Origin: Glandiceps talaboti
Taxonomy: Eukaryota > Hemichordata > Enteropneusta > Spengelidae
NCBI RefSeq assembly: GCF_964340395.1
Contig: NC_135562.1
Location: 13,187,043 to 13,251,042, forward strand
Length of the DNA: 64,000 nt
Direction: 5' to 3'
The first letter of the stretch is position 1. Each line of letters opens with the position of its first letter. The notes under the pieces were generated by a model. That model had not been told where the DNA came from and searched no databases. It worked only from the letters and a program-made list of their open reading frames with translations. Shown here piece by piece: positions 37,401-50,030 of this stretch. Position numbers and translations under genes: made by a program.

Positions 37401-37842
37401 AACCCTTTCCCATGGCACAGAGCACCCACACACTGTGTAAATGAATAGTAATAATACTCGTCCTAGTTCATGCAATAACGTAAATCGAAACATTTTCTTG
37501 TTTACATTCTTGGCCATTCTGTTAATTGTCATTTCTGCAGGGCGTATGATAGCACGTGGTGATGTTAAAATAATTGCCGTGAAGATACAAACACAATGGG
37601 AAGTGATAGCTAAAGAGGTTGGCATAGAAGGTGAAACAATTAAGCATTCTCGAGGAAAACAGGTACTTGAGGGCGTGGCAGCAGCAGAGGCATTCATCTG
37701 CCAATGGATTGAAATGGATGGTAAAGCCGCAACGGCTACTGGCATACCACCTACCTATGACGCCTTGTATGAAATTGTGAAAAGGCAAGACAAGAAAGTT
37801 GCTGAGGAAATTAAGGAATTGCAAAAACATGCGAAGGAATAA
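31404..37842 (+). CDS. CARD - coiled-coil - Death domain protein, seven exons, 365 residues
   Basis: Predicted adaptor with two death-fold domains. Exons: 31404-31547, 32440-32593, 33908-33979, 34815-34985, 35409-35507, 35711-35866, 37541-37842; the first join is phase 0, the other five phase 1, and the sum (1098 nt) is in frame. Residues about 5-95 (exons 1-2) form a CARD-like helical domain, with YPAYFTRRDFDGLR then a SRYRFIVNTFKDVF helix. Exon 3 is a short Pro/Ser/Lys/Ala linker. Exons 4-6 (about 125-265) give heptad-rich helices (KEMKAIRNDVQDMKRKIDKI, then LCAELNKVKEKLKDIEKQQ), a likely coiled coil. Exon 7 (about 275-358) has the Death pattern: QWEVIAKEVG, then AFICQWIEMDG, AATATGIPPTYDALYEIVKR and a final helix. 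CRADD/RAIDD also has CARD plus Death but no coiled coil. The weakest join is the first donor (AGA, then GTGTGT). A 5' UTR exon is likely. Confidence 0.78.
32938..33745. mobile_element. 792-bp non-autonomous hAT-type element (MITE) with 8-bp target duplication
   Basis: Termini ACGGTGGCCAACTAGGACA (from 32946) and the complement of ACAGTGGCCGACTAGGACA (to 33737) are inverted repeats. Both ends are flanked by the same 8 bases, AGTTTAAT, at 32938-32945 and 33738-33745. An 8-bp duplication and CAGTGG-like ends fit the hAT superfamily. Inside, TTCCCAATCAAAAAG is repeated at least six times in both orientations near the ends, as expected for subterminal transposase sites. No transposase frame is present. 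It lies in intron 2 of the CARD-coiled-coil-Death gene. Confidence 0.88.
34035..34390. repeat. TCATA and ATAAT pentanucleotide repeats
   Basis: A TCATG/TCATA run to about 34180, then ATATGATA palindromic variants, (ATAAT)n at 34217-34263 and further TCATA units to 34390. All are within intron 3 of the CARD-coiled-coil-Death gene. Confidence 0.93.
35165..35321. repeat. ACAC and TACA microsatellite
   Basis: (CA)n then (TACA)n with CACA interruptions, in intron 4 of the CARD-coiled-coil-Death gene. Confidence 0.96.
35912..36280. mobile_element. Long-TIR MITE, copy 1 of 4
   Basis: Arms of about 120-150 bp are imperfect reverse complements; both hold AAACCAATAAGAAACT and ACAAAATGTAGCAAGAAATT or their complements. 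Ends are flanked by TA, as for Tc1/mariner-type insertions. It lies in intron 6 of the CARD-coiled-coil-Death gene. Confidence 0.82.
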
Positions 37843-38061
37843 CCAATGACATAAAATGTAACTCTGCAATTTTAAATTGTGATACCTAGAGAAATACATT
37901 TATTCGTCACCTTTCATCAAAACAAGATCGGGAAAATTGTTGAACTACAAAAAGAACGTGTGATGCTATGGAAATACATTTCTCAATGTGGAAATGGATT
38001 ATAATCAGGAAGTAAAACACAAATTGTCGCCCCATGCACAAAGTAGATGACAACATAGTTT

Positions 38062-38450
38062 ACAGTGAATTTCACAATAATGTTCAGCTTGTCTGTTTGA
38101 TACAACCACGCAGAAACCAACAAGAAACTGCAAATGCCACACTTCAATAGCAAGATCACATCTTTTGCTACATTTAGTCTAAATGAAATAAACAAATTTA
38201 AATGTATTGCAACTCTATGCAGACATTTGGGTGTCAATCCTTTTCTTAATATCAAACACCCATTGTAGGGTGCGTAAAATGTCTGTATATAGTGGCATAG
38301 GATTTCATTTCACTTAGACAAAATGTAGCAAGACACTGTATTCATTCAATCTTGCTATTTTAAAGTGTCGCATAGCTAGCCAATTTGTTATTGGTTTCTG
38401 CGAGGTTGTCTCAAACAGGAAAGCTGAACAGTATTGTGAAATTCGCTGTA
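38062..38450. mobile_element. Long-TIR MITE, copy 2 of 4
   Basis: The clearest copy: TA then CAGTGAATTTCACAATAATG at the left, and the complement of CAGCGAATTTCACAATACTG then TA at the right. It begins about 220 bases after the CARD-coiled-coil-Death stop and contains an AATAAA on the + strand at 38187-38192 that could serve as that gene's poly(A) signal. Confidence 0.87.
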
Positions 38451-38611
38451 GATTGAGATACCCTAAATCAAAGAAGAACGTTTGACACTTATCCGATCGC
38501 TTAAAACATTCCAGTATGAAATAATTCCATTACAAGCAACATATTTTCTAATTTTGCATTTAACTAGACAGTGATCTTGACACTACAGTTTAAATATAAA
38601 TGTATCCTATG

Positions 38612-38756
38612 TAATGTAATGTAATGTTAAGTAATGTAATGTAATGTAATAATGTAATGTAATGTAATGTAATGTAATGTAATGTAATGTAATAATGTTA
38701 AGTAATGTAATGTAAAGTAATGTAATGTAATGTAATGTAATGTAATGTAATGAAAG
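38612..38756. repeat. TAATG pentanucleotide repeat
   Basis: About 28 units of GTAAT with a few TTAAG variants, between the convergent ends of the CARD-coiled-coil-Death and sulfatase genes. Confidence 0.95.
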
Positions 38757-38918
38757 CAATGCTATGTAATATTTGGACTTGGTGTAAATAAATGTCATAT
38801 AATGAAGTGTCTGCGAGACCGATAATGTATTTTTAACCAAGACAATTCGAACAGTTTTGAACACAAAATATAAAGGGCATTGTGAGTAATCTATGCAAAT
38901 GTAGGAATCACTGATTTT

Positions 38919-41900
38919 CTAGCCAAAGGTTGAATGGTTCCCACTTAATTTTGACATAGACATTGGAGAGAGACTCTCGCCAATGTCCGTGTTTCCGAAT
39001 GACGGGCAATGTAGACGTGTCAGACCACTTAGGCAAAATATCATACCTTCATGATATTTTTGCATTTTTTTCAGTAAGAATACAACAATATCAGGTCTAC
39101 TGTTCGACAGATCAGTTTCTTCTTTCGGATCTTGTTCCAGATGGAATAAAAAAAGGATCTTTCCCTTTCTGTCAGCTAGATCAACTGATTCTTCTTGGTG
39201 ATATTCCGGGGGCAAAACCATTGGCGGCCCTGTTTGTCAGGAAACAGAAATCAAAGTTAAAAAAAAGTCGTTCTAGCCGTTCTCAAAGCTAGAATGTATG
39301 AATTTGTAGAAAGTGTGGTTTTTTTAAAGGTTATTTGGGCTAACTTTGTGTAACACGAATATCCGACATTGGAAAGTTCTACCATGTACCAATGATAAAC
39401 AAGTTATTTCACTAAAAGTGAGGACTAACGATAGTCACATGTGCTTATCTTTGTGGCGTAAAGTAAAGAAGGCGCTGGAGACGTAGTTTTGTATTTTACT
39501 ATCAAACCAGTGGCTATAATCGTTTGAGTGCCACAGAAGGTTTTTCTGTTACAAATTTAATTAATAAAACTAAACTAAAATACTGATAACGCACGCATAT
39601 AAATGACACACCTCTGACAACTCTTTACAATGCTATTGACTATAAACAGAGCAAATATATGCAATCAAGGAAGTTCTGACAAAGTAATCGGTGTACCATT
39701 GACATGGAAAGTGTCGAAGATTACAACGAAACAAAAACCTACTTAGAGTGCCTTCATATGTGGGTGACATTTTCAGAATAGGTTCTTGGGGAGGATTTAG
39801 GAAAATTAGAGGGAAGGGTCACATTTTTACTATGACATCTTTTTACCTTCCGTAGAGAAGGGTAATGCTATACTTATGTCTGTCTGTCTGTCTGTCTGTC
39901 TGTCTGGCTGGCTGGCTGGCTGGCTGTCTGTCTGTATGTCTGTGGACACAATATTTCAAACACCATTAATTCTTAGGAAACATGCTACACGTAATCCTTA
40001 TCATAGTCATAACTTTAACTTTGCATTGTTTGTGACCTTTGACATCCTGCTATTTCCACCACTGTCATTAATTGCTACCATTCCAGTGAATTGGGATCAA
40101 TGGATTAATTCATATATTATCTTTACACAAATCCACTAGAGTGCTAGCAATGGGAAATAACAGTCCAATCAATATTATAATTGTGGTGGCAGTAATGGTA
40201 CAGAGTCATCACCATTGAGCGTCAGATTCCCTTTTCACTTCTGAGAGCACATTCAACTCATCAAGTTTTAAAAATATTTGAGCACAGGGTAAAGCCATGT
40301 TTTGGAGAAAGGAAATCGAGGGAGACGAAACAGAACTGGCGGAGGGTAATGGGTCACATTTACCCAGCATGCTGCACTCAAACCCACTAAACATGTAGGT
40401 AAAGGTTTCCTTACATTTTTGACCAGTCACTAATTTCCAATGACCAACAATGATGGCTGAAGTCTTCCTGATATTGTACATATCGTTGCGTTTCCACGGT
40501 TCAACACTCTCATTCTCAATGGCTTGTTTTGTTTCACTCATATGAATTAATAATTCTTTCCTTGGAGAAGTTGATCCGCGACTGCAATTAATTGTTGCCT
40601 AGATGTAAACTGAATGCCTGTGGTACGGTTTCTATATTCGTTTCGTTGTTATCATCAGTGCATATACCAAATTATATCAAATTTGCTTCCAGGTTTTGCG
40701 CTAACTCTAAAATGCTTCAAGAGTATAAGCTAAAATAATTGTTTTGATGTAAGCGGGGAAGCAATCTACGCATGTCAAATTAGTATTCTCAGATACAATT
40801 GTCTCTGATATCGCTGCCTACGGTATACTTTTCTCAGAAGTTTCACTACTTGTTTTGCTAATTCTGACATAGATCAAAATAGTACCACAAAATCAAAACG
40901 AATAAATTCATATCAAACTAGATAACTTATATTCACAGCCATATAATTCGTTTTGAGTTACTAGCACAGGGAACCCAGGAGTCGTGTTAAAACAAACAAA
41001 CAAACAAACAATAAACAAAGAAACAAACAAACAAAAGCACATAAATACATAGACATATCTTTTTTAACAGAAACGTAAAGGTCCATTTTCTTTCACTGTT
41101 TGATCACATATCATTACATGTATCATTTGGTCGTGATATTAGGGCCATAGTATTGAATATGACGTAGTTCTGTGTCCTACCTAATCATATCCCACACATT
41201 GATACCATCTAGTGTCACGCCCTCAACGGTACCACCAGCAACGTGTACCAAGGTTGGCAACCAATCAATCATGTGCATAATTCCGTATGAAGATCGCCTT
41301 GGTTTTACCAATAAAGGACCACTGACAAATGATAGAACACGCACACCTCCTTCCCATACACTTCCTTTGGCACCTCTCAAAGGCCAATTTCTACCACCTG
41401 TGCGAAATGTTGCCCCATTGTCTTGAAAAGGTATAAAAGAATAGCATTTTGAACCTTAGAAATGTTAAAATAATGTTAAAGTGAGTAACAAAAACAAACA
41501 AACAAACAAACAAACAACAATCCCAACATTAGCAACTTACATTAATGTGGTTTAGGTGCATGTTTGTTTCATGTGATGCATTGAAGACTGTATGACGCTC
41601 TGTGTTGCATCACCATATTGGCCACTCCCTCGGCCACTTTCTTGACAGAGGAGGGCCACTTGGGCATGACGATACTGTATATTTTAAGACAGTGATTGCA
41701 CTATATATGAACAAGACATGTAGATGTGATGTAGACATCTAGCATTACTTAGAATATAGCCATTTACCTGAGGCAAAAATAAGTATTGTGTTATTCCACA
41801 GTCCAGTTTCCTGCAAAGTCGATGTTAAATTCCCTATGCCTTCATCCATACACGTTGTCATGGCAGCATAGACTTTTCGGTTGTCATCGACATCTTCGTT

Positions 41901-42431
41901 TTTATATTGATCATAATATTCACCAGGGACTTGTAGAGGGGCATGAACTGCTTGATAAGCTAGGTACATGAACATTGGCTGAAAGTAAAATGCAATTATG
42001 TAGATGCAGTGTATAATATGAAAAAGCTTGGTATTGCAGGGGATTTGAATTTACCACCATATAATATTTTACCCATAACTCTCGCTGACTTGTATGCTTG
42101 GCCTGGGTGCGTTCCTTAATTTATAGCATCCGAGATATTAGCATGTTGAATATTTCCTCATCTAGAAATTCCTCGGAACAGCTGAGACAAATCCGCCCTG
42201 CAGTTTTGAGGTTACTTATTAAACATAGTTGGCATATTATGCGTTTATTTATTGCTTTAAGACCACCACCGGCGGGGGAGGGGGGGAATTGTTTTTTGAC
42301 CAACACATTTTCACCCCTTCCGTAAATTCTGGTCGTTCCACAAGCCCCCCCCCCAAAAAAAAAAAAAAAAATAAATAAATAAATAAAAATACAAAATAAA
42401 CAAATAAAAATAAATAAATAAATAAATAAAA

Positions 42432-42482
<51 letters not shown>

Positions 42483-43421
42483 ATATATAAAAATATAAAA
42501 ATCTATGTACTTTTTATTTATCTTCAGCCAAAAGACCTTCAATGTTTGGTCCTATTTGTAAACTAACATACCTTTTTTAGGTCATGTTGTTCAACTATTT
42601 GCTGGGCTTCTCTAGTAAATATGTGTGTGGAATATTGGTTTTCATGTTCGTCGGCCACATTATCTAAATTCCTCCAGAGATCTCGACATTCTGTACTATG
42701 TTGATGGGTATAGTAGTCTTCGGCTGCACCATGATAACCTGTAAACCAAGATATAATCTGAACGCCTTTCTTCTCACTTACATAAACATTATACACAATG
42801 TTATATGACAGTTGAAGTAAAGCATGTATTGTTAAGATACAGGGCACATGTATTTTGTCATCAATGTATTCACAAAGTCATTTGAAATTTGAAGCATGGA
42901 TTAAGATATTAATTATGCAAATATATTAATGAATTAAAAACAACATTATTTAACTATATCGGACACATTCGTTTTGAATGTACCAAATCGTAAAATTACG
43001 ATACTGCCTAATCACCCAAATCATTAATCATGCAAATTATTCATTAATCTTAAAAGTAAAATCAACAAACTTTGTAATACACATGCTGAGTCGCATTATA
43101 TGAAATTTGAAACCTGCTTTCTTAAGATATAGCCTCATAATAAAATCAATGAATATGCAAACGACTTCGGACCTTCAACCTGCAGACTCCTGGCCGACCA
43201 CTCTTACCATTCGACCATAATTACTCCACTATGTACAAATGTATACGAAATCTGACTCTGCATTCTTAATAGTCTAATTTCTGAAAACTGTTTGTTATGT
43301 AAATGACTCATTAATATGCATATGTTTACCAAAACCTTACATTAATCATTAAACAGATGTGTAGCTAGTTTCGCTAGAATTTAGGCGAGTTTAAAGATAT
43401 TTTTAAGATATTGTGTCCATA

Positions 43422-43458
<37 letters not shown>

Positions 43459-46400
43459 ACAGACAAAAGCACAACATTCTCATACAGGTTTATTTTCAGC
43501 AAGCGTTACATCATAACACGACTGTACATGTATGATTCATGAACATTCTTATTGTTTTCTAATGAAGATGATCACTGAAAATTTATGTTCACTAGTATAT
43601 GCCGAGAGGTGAAAACGACATACATATATGTGCAGGGCGTAGTGTTTACAGATAAACTGATAAAAGGTAAAACACGTCACTATCTAAGTAGGACCAGATG
43701 GCGAATGATCCCGAAGCTGTACTTTAAAAAAGAAGCATAATCGTGTAACATCATGGTGCAGGCAACGAGTCAATATTCGGAATTCATTTGAAACTGCAAA
43801 AAAAAGTTAATGAACTATGTTTGCACAGTAAAAAGTTAACCCTCCCCAATTATGTTTTCTAAAATATGGCCCTGAGAACCGATTTGTGAAAGGTAACTCC
43901 CTTCCCCTAATTCCACCGGCTGCCGCCCTTGTAATTACCGAAGATCTAGACTCCCATACATTTCGTGTGTTCTTTTGCATTGCAATCTGCATTGTATTTT
44001 CGAAACTGTAAACTAATGACTCGTGTAACCTTCATTATATACACATACTACTTACCAAAGAAAGAATCAAAGCCTTTATTTGTGGGTAAGCATTTCTTCT
44101 TGTTACTTCCAAGATGCCATTTTCCAATCATGTGAGTAGAGTAGCCGTATTCCTTTAGTTTCATGGGTAGAGTCAGGGTTTCAGGAGCCATGCAAAATCG
44201 AACACGATTTTCATCCAAACAGGTGTAGTCAAAACCAGTGTGGATCTAAAGTCATAGAGATAAGCACTGATATTAGTCCAGTGTTGGTTCAATAATCATA
44301 TATAGACAATCAGTGATAATTGTTCACTACCACGCCAAGAAATATGGAGTGAGATCACCATCAAATTATAACTATTTTATTATGATTTTTATAAAAATGT
44401 TTTTTTATTCATAATTGTAGTTATTTCTGCATTATTTTATGATTATGTTTGTCATTATTTAGATGTTAGTTCGGCATTATTTATGGTTTTATTATTATCT
44501 CAGTATTATTTTGGGGTTATCATTATTTCATCATAATTAGGGGAGGAGGTCAATGGTTCAAAGTTGGATAAAAAGCGTAAATCATTAAGTTTGGGATAGG
44601 GTGGAGGTCCATTTTTGTTCTCATCCGACATTTAAAGAAAATATAAGTACCAACACAATTCAAACAGGTATTATTGTAAGGGATGTTCCAAATCACATTC
44701 CTGTATTTGCGATTTTTTGAGAATTTCCTTTCCAAAGAAATTAATGATGAACATTTATCCTGTAGAAGTTACAGAATTATTCAATTCGTTCAATTCATTT
44801 CATCCGTGGAGTGGGATACGTGCGGAAGCGGAAGGAAGGGGGAGGGAAACTTGTTGCCGATGCTTTTTCAGATTAAGAACCAAAAGTATGCACTCTGGCG
44901 CTCTATTGACGTGATATGCTGATTAGTGTTATGTACCTCTGTCCGCAATAGATATATTATATAGCTTATTTGAAACACAGACTATTGCGAATGTATTACA
45001 TACTATTAATTTGCATGTGTACCACCTAGTATCAAATCCATAGTTAATTTGACAGTGCAGACATATATTTGGAGACGGGTATTTTTTGAGGTTAGCTTTG
45101 AAACGGTGATGTGAAGCTGTTACACGATTTAAGATATCCTATTAAATCCATACCGAGTTGTACCATATTAATACATGTAAAATTCCACTGAAGAGCAAAA
45201 TACAATATGCCATCATATCTTTGAAGCAACTAATGAACTGACGTATTGTATAGCATTCACCCATGCTCCTTGTAGTAAAATTTACATTCTCGCAAACCAG
45301 AGCTATTATTTCTTCCGCTACACTTAGCGACTCGTTAAGAACGGTACCGTAAAGCGGTCGTGGTTTGCGACGATGTAAAATTTAGTGAATCACGCAACAT
45401 AACATGCTTATTTGTATTGAACTGACCAATATTCTGCGACATTGGCCGACAATTAGAAGGATGAACTTTGGTGCACTTTAATATCAGTTCAAAAGGGGCA
45501 TTCAGTCTTTCTTTTCCACCGACAAACTTTGAGCCTGAACGCCACAAAAAGACACATTGTATTGAGACACTTTCTCTGTCCCTTGATGAGTTATAAAGTC
45601 TGAGTATACACATACAGCGAATTTTAACAAACCTTACAGCTTCTCTGTTTGATACAACCATGCAGCAACTAATAAGAAACTACACATGCTACAGCAAGAT
45701 TGAATGAATACAGTTTCTTGCAAATGAAATTAAGTTGTGTGTGCCAACATGCAGACATCAAATGCAAACGTCAAGACAGTAATTGGCACCAAGTGTCTGC
45801 GTCTTGTTGCAGTGTTCATTTAAACGGTTTTATTTCATTTAGACAAAATGTAGCAATAAATTGTATAGATATATTGCTATTACAGTGTAGCACGTTGTCA
45901 AAGTTTCTTATTGAAATCTGCGTGGTTGTATCAAACAGAGAAGCGGTATTTTGAAATCAGCTGTAACTACACCTCGGTATAATATCAGCATTTCGGACCA
46001 CCGCGGTTTATAATTAGTAATAGTATTTCTCATATTGAATCCTTCAACCATCGCACAGTTACGATATCATATTATGTAATGTTATTTTACATGTAAGAAG
46101 AAAGGTTTTATGAATACCAACGAAAAGAAAGAGTGTATAGTGTGCATGCCTGTATCGTGAAATGTCAATCTCGAATTTAGAGTGTGGTACTAAAATGTAT
46201 TCTTGCATCTGTGACCAACCTACCTGATAACGTCCCATCATAAGAGAACTTCGTGATGGCATACATGACAACATGCCATAGTGACGTTCCAGTTTCACTC
46301 CTTCCGCTGCTAATTTATCAATATTAGGGGTTTTCACAATTGAACCATTTCGATACCCGACATCAAAGTATCCTAAATCGTCGGCCAGGATGAATATTAT

Positions 46401-46478
46401 ATGAGGTTTGGTCACTTCACTTGACATAAACAAAGGTACAACCAGCGATAAAACTATGAAATGTATGTAACACTCCAT
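38919..46478 (-). CDS. Arylsulfatase (ARSB/ARSI/ARSJ-like), seven exons, about 498 residues
   Basis: Secreted or lysosomal sulfatase that hydrolyses sulfate esters; the substrate is unknown. Exons: 46478-46224, 44245-44056, 42738-42572, 41978-41768, 41421-41181, 40536-40415, 39229-38919; all phases match. Residues 1-19 form a hydrophobic signal peptide. Active-site features: ADDLGY with metal Asp33/Asp34; CMPSR at 72-76, where Cys72 is the formylglycine site; GKWHLG at 126-131; HAPLQVP from His216; SDNGA with metal Asp275 and Asn276; and [17 protein letters not shown] after it. The C-terminal [16 protein letters not shown] is typical of the group. All catalytic residues appear intact. The last about 40 residues are odd: after KKMQKYHE the frame ends in a poor tail, while another frame reads a more sulfatase-like Trp-rich end (see findings). 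Introns contain a MITE, a SINE-like piece and microsatellites. Confidence 0.92.
39877..39932. repeat. GTCT/GGCT microsatellite
   Basis: (GTCT)n interrupted by (GGCT)n in the last intron of the sulfatase gene. Confidence 0.93.
42348..42486. repeat. Poly-C/poly-A junction and AAAT microsatellite
   Basis: A C run, an A run, then (AAAT)n to about 42484 in the sulfatase intron before exon 4. Confidence 0.95.
43162..43220 (-). repeat. tRNA-like SINE head (pol III A and B boxes)
   Basis: On the minus strand an A-box-like TGGTCGAATGG (43217-43207) is followed 26 bp later by a B-box-like GGTTGAAGGTCC (43180-43169), the order and near-normal spacing of a tRNA gene's internal promoter. No full cloverleaf could be drawn by eye, so it reads as a tRNA-derived SINE fragment in a sulfatase intron. 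Confidence 0.4.
43423..43456. repeat. CA dinucleotide microsatellite
   Basis: Seventeen CA units in a sulfatase intron. Confidence 0.95.
45613..45965. mobile_element. Long-TIR MITE, copy 3 of 4
   Basis: Left arm TACAGCGAATTTTAACAAAC followed by CTTCTCTGTTTGATACAACC; the right arm is its complement ending CAGCTGTA. It lies in intron 1 of the sulfatase gene and carries flanking TA. Confidence 0.84.
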
Positions 46479-46836
46479 ATTGATGTGATGACGACACAGG
46501 ATTGTTCAATTTGCATAATCTAGATAAACCAAACTAGACAAAAAGTGAGAGAGTCCAAATGTTCTCTATATTATTTATTATTTGCATATCATCAAAGTAC
46601 AGAAGTCACTTGTGGGATGATTCTATTCAAGGATGGTCATATGCAAAAGGAATCATTGATATAATATTGATATAATAATTTAAGAATGTTCTTAGATTAC
46701 CATCACCAGTGTTTGCACGGCACGTGTAACTTATCCAAACACCGGTGACGGTAATTTGTGAACATACTCAAATATCTAATAACGCATTTATTAGTGTATC
46801 GTGACCATCCTTCGATATATATATATATCACATCCT

Positions 46837-46840
<4 letters not shown>

Positions 46841-46912
<72 letters not shown>
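46841..46912. repeat. GA microsatellite
   Basis: About 72 bp of (GA)n upstream of the sulfatase start. Confidence 0.97.
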
Positions 46913-46914
<2 letters not shown>

Positions 46915-47442
46915 CTGTTACATGAGTTTTCATTAAATTCATGTCGGGCTGTACAACATAAATCCACTCTTTGTTGTAAAGGCTTAGCATTTGATTGTTT
47001 GAGACTCACATAAGGCTTAATCCTTGTCAAAAAGGCTTAGCACGAATATATTAAGTGATAATTTACTCTAAAACGGAACACATCAAATTTGCGTATATCT
47101 GTGTCGACATCCCAAAATGCTAGCCGTGGTCAGCATTGAAACGGTAATGTGGAGTTTAAAAAAATGATTTCCAATTAATACCTTGCCGAGCTGTACCACA
47201 TCGTCATACTCATTTTCATAAAGACTTAGCATAATTATGTGTAGTTTACGTAACGCGATTCACTCTAAAACGAAACGTCAAATTTGCATCAATCTATGCC
47301 GACAAAACAGACAGTGTTGGTTAGTCGACAAATGATTTAAGTGCACGCTTCGGAACAGATTACCTGGGGTCAGCGTTGAGCTTTCTTTACACGATTACCC
47401 ATTAATACCATACCAAGCCTAATTAAAGGTGTGGCATTTGGT

Positions 47443-47483
<41 letters not shown>

Positions 47484-49630
47484 AGTCAGACAGACAGACA
47501 GACAGACACGGGGCGATGCCTATAGCACTACTGAACCTCAGTTCAGTTCTGCTAACAATCATACCCAATCTACTTAGTATGGTGGCCCACAGGAGACAGT
47601 GAAAACTAAATTTGTGAAATAAATAGTTGATTTTTGAGAGCAAAATTTTTAATACAAGGTAAAACTTTTCTTTCATGTGACAAGACATTAATTTTTTGGT
47701 TCAAAATAAAAATTTCAAATAAAAAAACTACAATTTCTGTGACAAAATCTTCTTTTTACAGAGCACAAAATTAATTTTCAAAACGAAAATTTTCATTCTT
47801 GTTGCCCAAGCTTTATTTTCGAGTGATGACATTTAAGATTTTCTAAAGTTTTGTAACAAGACTTAAAACATCACTTTGCAAACTATTAATCCTTAGAACA
47901 GTACACCTAGTTTTGGTGAAAAACTCTAAATTTGTGTAAAAAGTATTTAAATGTCAAGCCGAAATATGAATTGAAGTCGATTAAAATCTTGTACTCTGAC
48001 TGCAGAACCATTATTAGTCACCTTACAACCTCCTTTTCTTATCGACGAGATCTACTTAACACAGGATGCCAAAATTAATGTCGAGGGACGAAACATTAAC
48101 ATGCGAGGACAAACTTTCTTTTTGCTTGACAAAAGTTGGACGGCATGACGGAAATTGATTATATATCCCACAATCCTCAGCACACTCTTGGCGGCTATTT
48201 CAACTTCGCAACCAGCACTGTATCTGATCATATCAAGTGGTAAACACATCAATTGTTTCCAGTGTATAAAATCTTTAATTCCAAAACTACTTAGCAGATT
48301 GGGCTGAGTTTAATAATGGGGATGAATCTTGGGTGCATAGATGGAAGAACTTGAATAATAAGCATGTTTCAACGGAGTGTGAAGATGATTTTATATGCTT
48401 ATAATAATAACATGTTCATGTCAAAAATGAAATATTTAATTGAGTACAATTATTACTAAAATAACACTAGGTGTTGCATGAGAAGATTAAATAAATAACA
48501 GAATCAACTTTAGAATTGTTGGAAACATATATATATTAACCAAAATCAGACAACTCTTGCAAATTATAGGTAAAATATGAAATTCATAATAGATTATGGC
48601 AGCCATCTTGGTAAACATTTCTGATTTGCAAATGTCTAATCAAATGAAATGGATTGAAAGAATAACTCCATAAGACACATTCAGGCCAAGTTTCATGCTT
48701 GTATCACAATTTGAACGATTCAGCTAAAAATATGCCCTTAGATATCTGCTCCACTAATGGTGTGATTGACAGCAGTGTGGAGAGCCCTCAACGACGACTC
48801 CCTCCATCTGAGGCATTCAGCTAAGTCATAGAAAATATGAAGTTCTAAATGAGAAAATTCAGTTTATTTAATTAGTTCTCATACTTGTTAATCTAGTCTT
48901 CATGATTCATTATACCAATAAGTTCTTTGAAAAAAAAGGTAAAATGTTATGAAATATAGTAAAATATGTTTAACACAACACCACACACCACAGGTCAAAG
49001 TTGAGGATCTCGTATCATCACAACATCATACAACAGAGGTCAAAGCTGATGATCTCGTATAATCACAGTTTAAGATAATATGTAAATTACATGAAAAGTA
49101 ACTTTATTCAAATTTTTCAATCAAATTTACATGTAAAAGTCACCTATGCTAAATTCCTTGTGTTTCAGAAATATAGCTATGAAATCATTATTTCATATCA
49201 TGGTTATAACACTCCGAGTCTCAACAAATAGTTCAAACTCTAGTGGTTAGGTGCAATTTCAATGAGGAGTGTCTCCTTTTTGCATATTTCTTACTGTGTA
49301 CAGGACAGAGAACCCTGTACGTGTAATTAATCTAATGTGTATTATCATCATTATACCATGCACGAGTCAGGTTCAACAAAAAATGTATGGAATATAAACT
49401 CTGGTCTTTCTATGTCATGACAATGCATGTCTATGTCAAGACAACGTGTGTCTACATGTATATCATTCATTCTGCTGTGTTTGCAATATAAGTCAAAATG
49501 CTTAAAATTGCCACTACTTTCCCTATTTAAAAATGTTACTGGCAATGGTATAAGTATATTATTCCCTAATACTTTTCTTCATTCAATTGGAAAGTACTCA
49601 TGGCCTACTTGTTAACATTGTCACTATGAG
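46913..49630. other. Intergenic DNA; CA/CAGA repeat at 47450-47508 and a tandem pair at 48968-49068
   Basis: No gene is supported. (CA)n then (CAGA)n occupy about 47450-47508. A unit of about 52 bp with AGGTCAAAGTTGAGGATCTC is repeated at 48990 and 49037. Blocks around 47035-47300 with GGCTTAGCA and ACTCTAAAACG recur twice and look like an old dispersed repeat. Confidence 0.45.
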
Positions 49631-49745
49631 TCGCTAGACGAGTAGTGACAAGGGCCCCTTAGGTAACTCGTATTATCCTTGGCATATTGGTGAATAATAT
49701 GTAAATATAGTGACAAATGTCATTATCATGGTAACTAATATTTTG

Positions 49746-49781
<36 letters not shown>

Positions 49782-49981
49782 TTGGTAGTACTGGAACTCT
49801 TTCTTGGGTGTAACTCGGAGTTTCACGCATATTGCGATCATCAGACACTGAGAGTGTCTGATGATCGCAATATGCGTGAAACTCCGAGTTACACCCAAGA
49901 AAGAGTTCCAGTACTACCAAAACTATTACGCTCTGCCACTGCGGTATAGAGCACTGTCTTAGCAGATTGATACTCACCGAG

Positions 49982-50030
<49 letters not shown>

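Noticed and set aside
38963-39292. 109-codon + strand frame
   Set aside because: Shadow of the last sulfatase exon on the minus strand, which has the family's [16 protein letters not shown].
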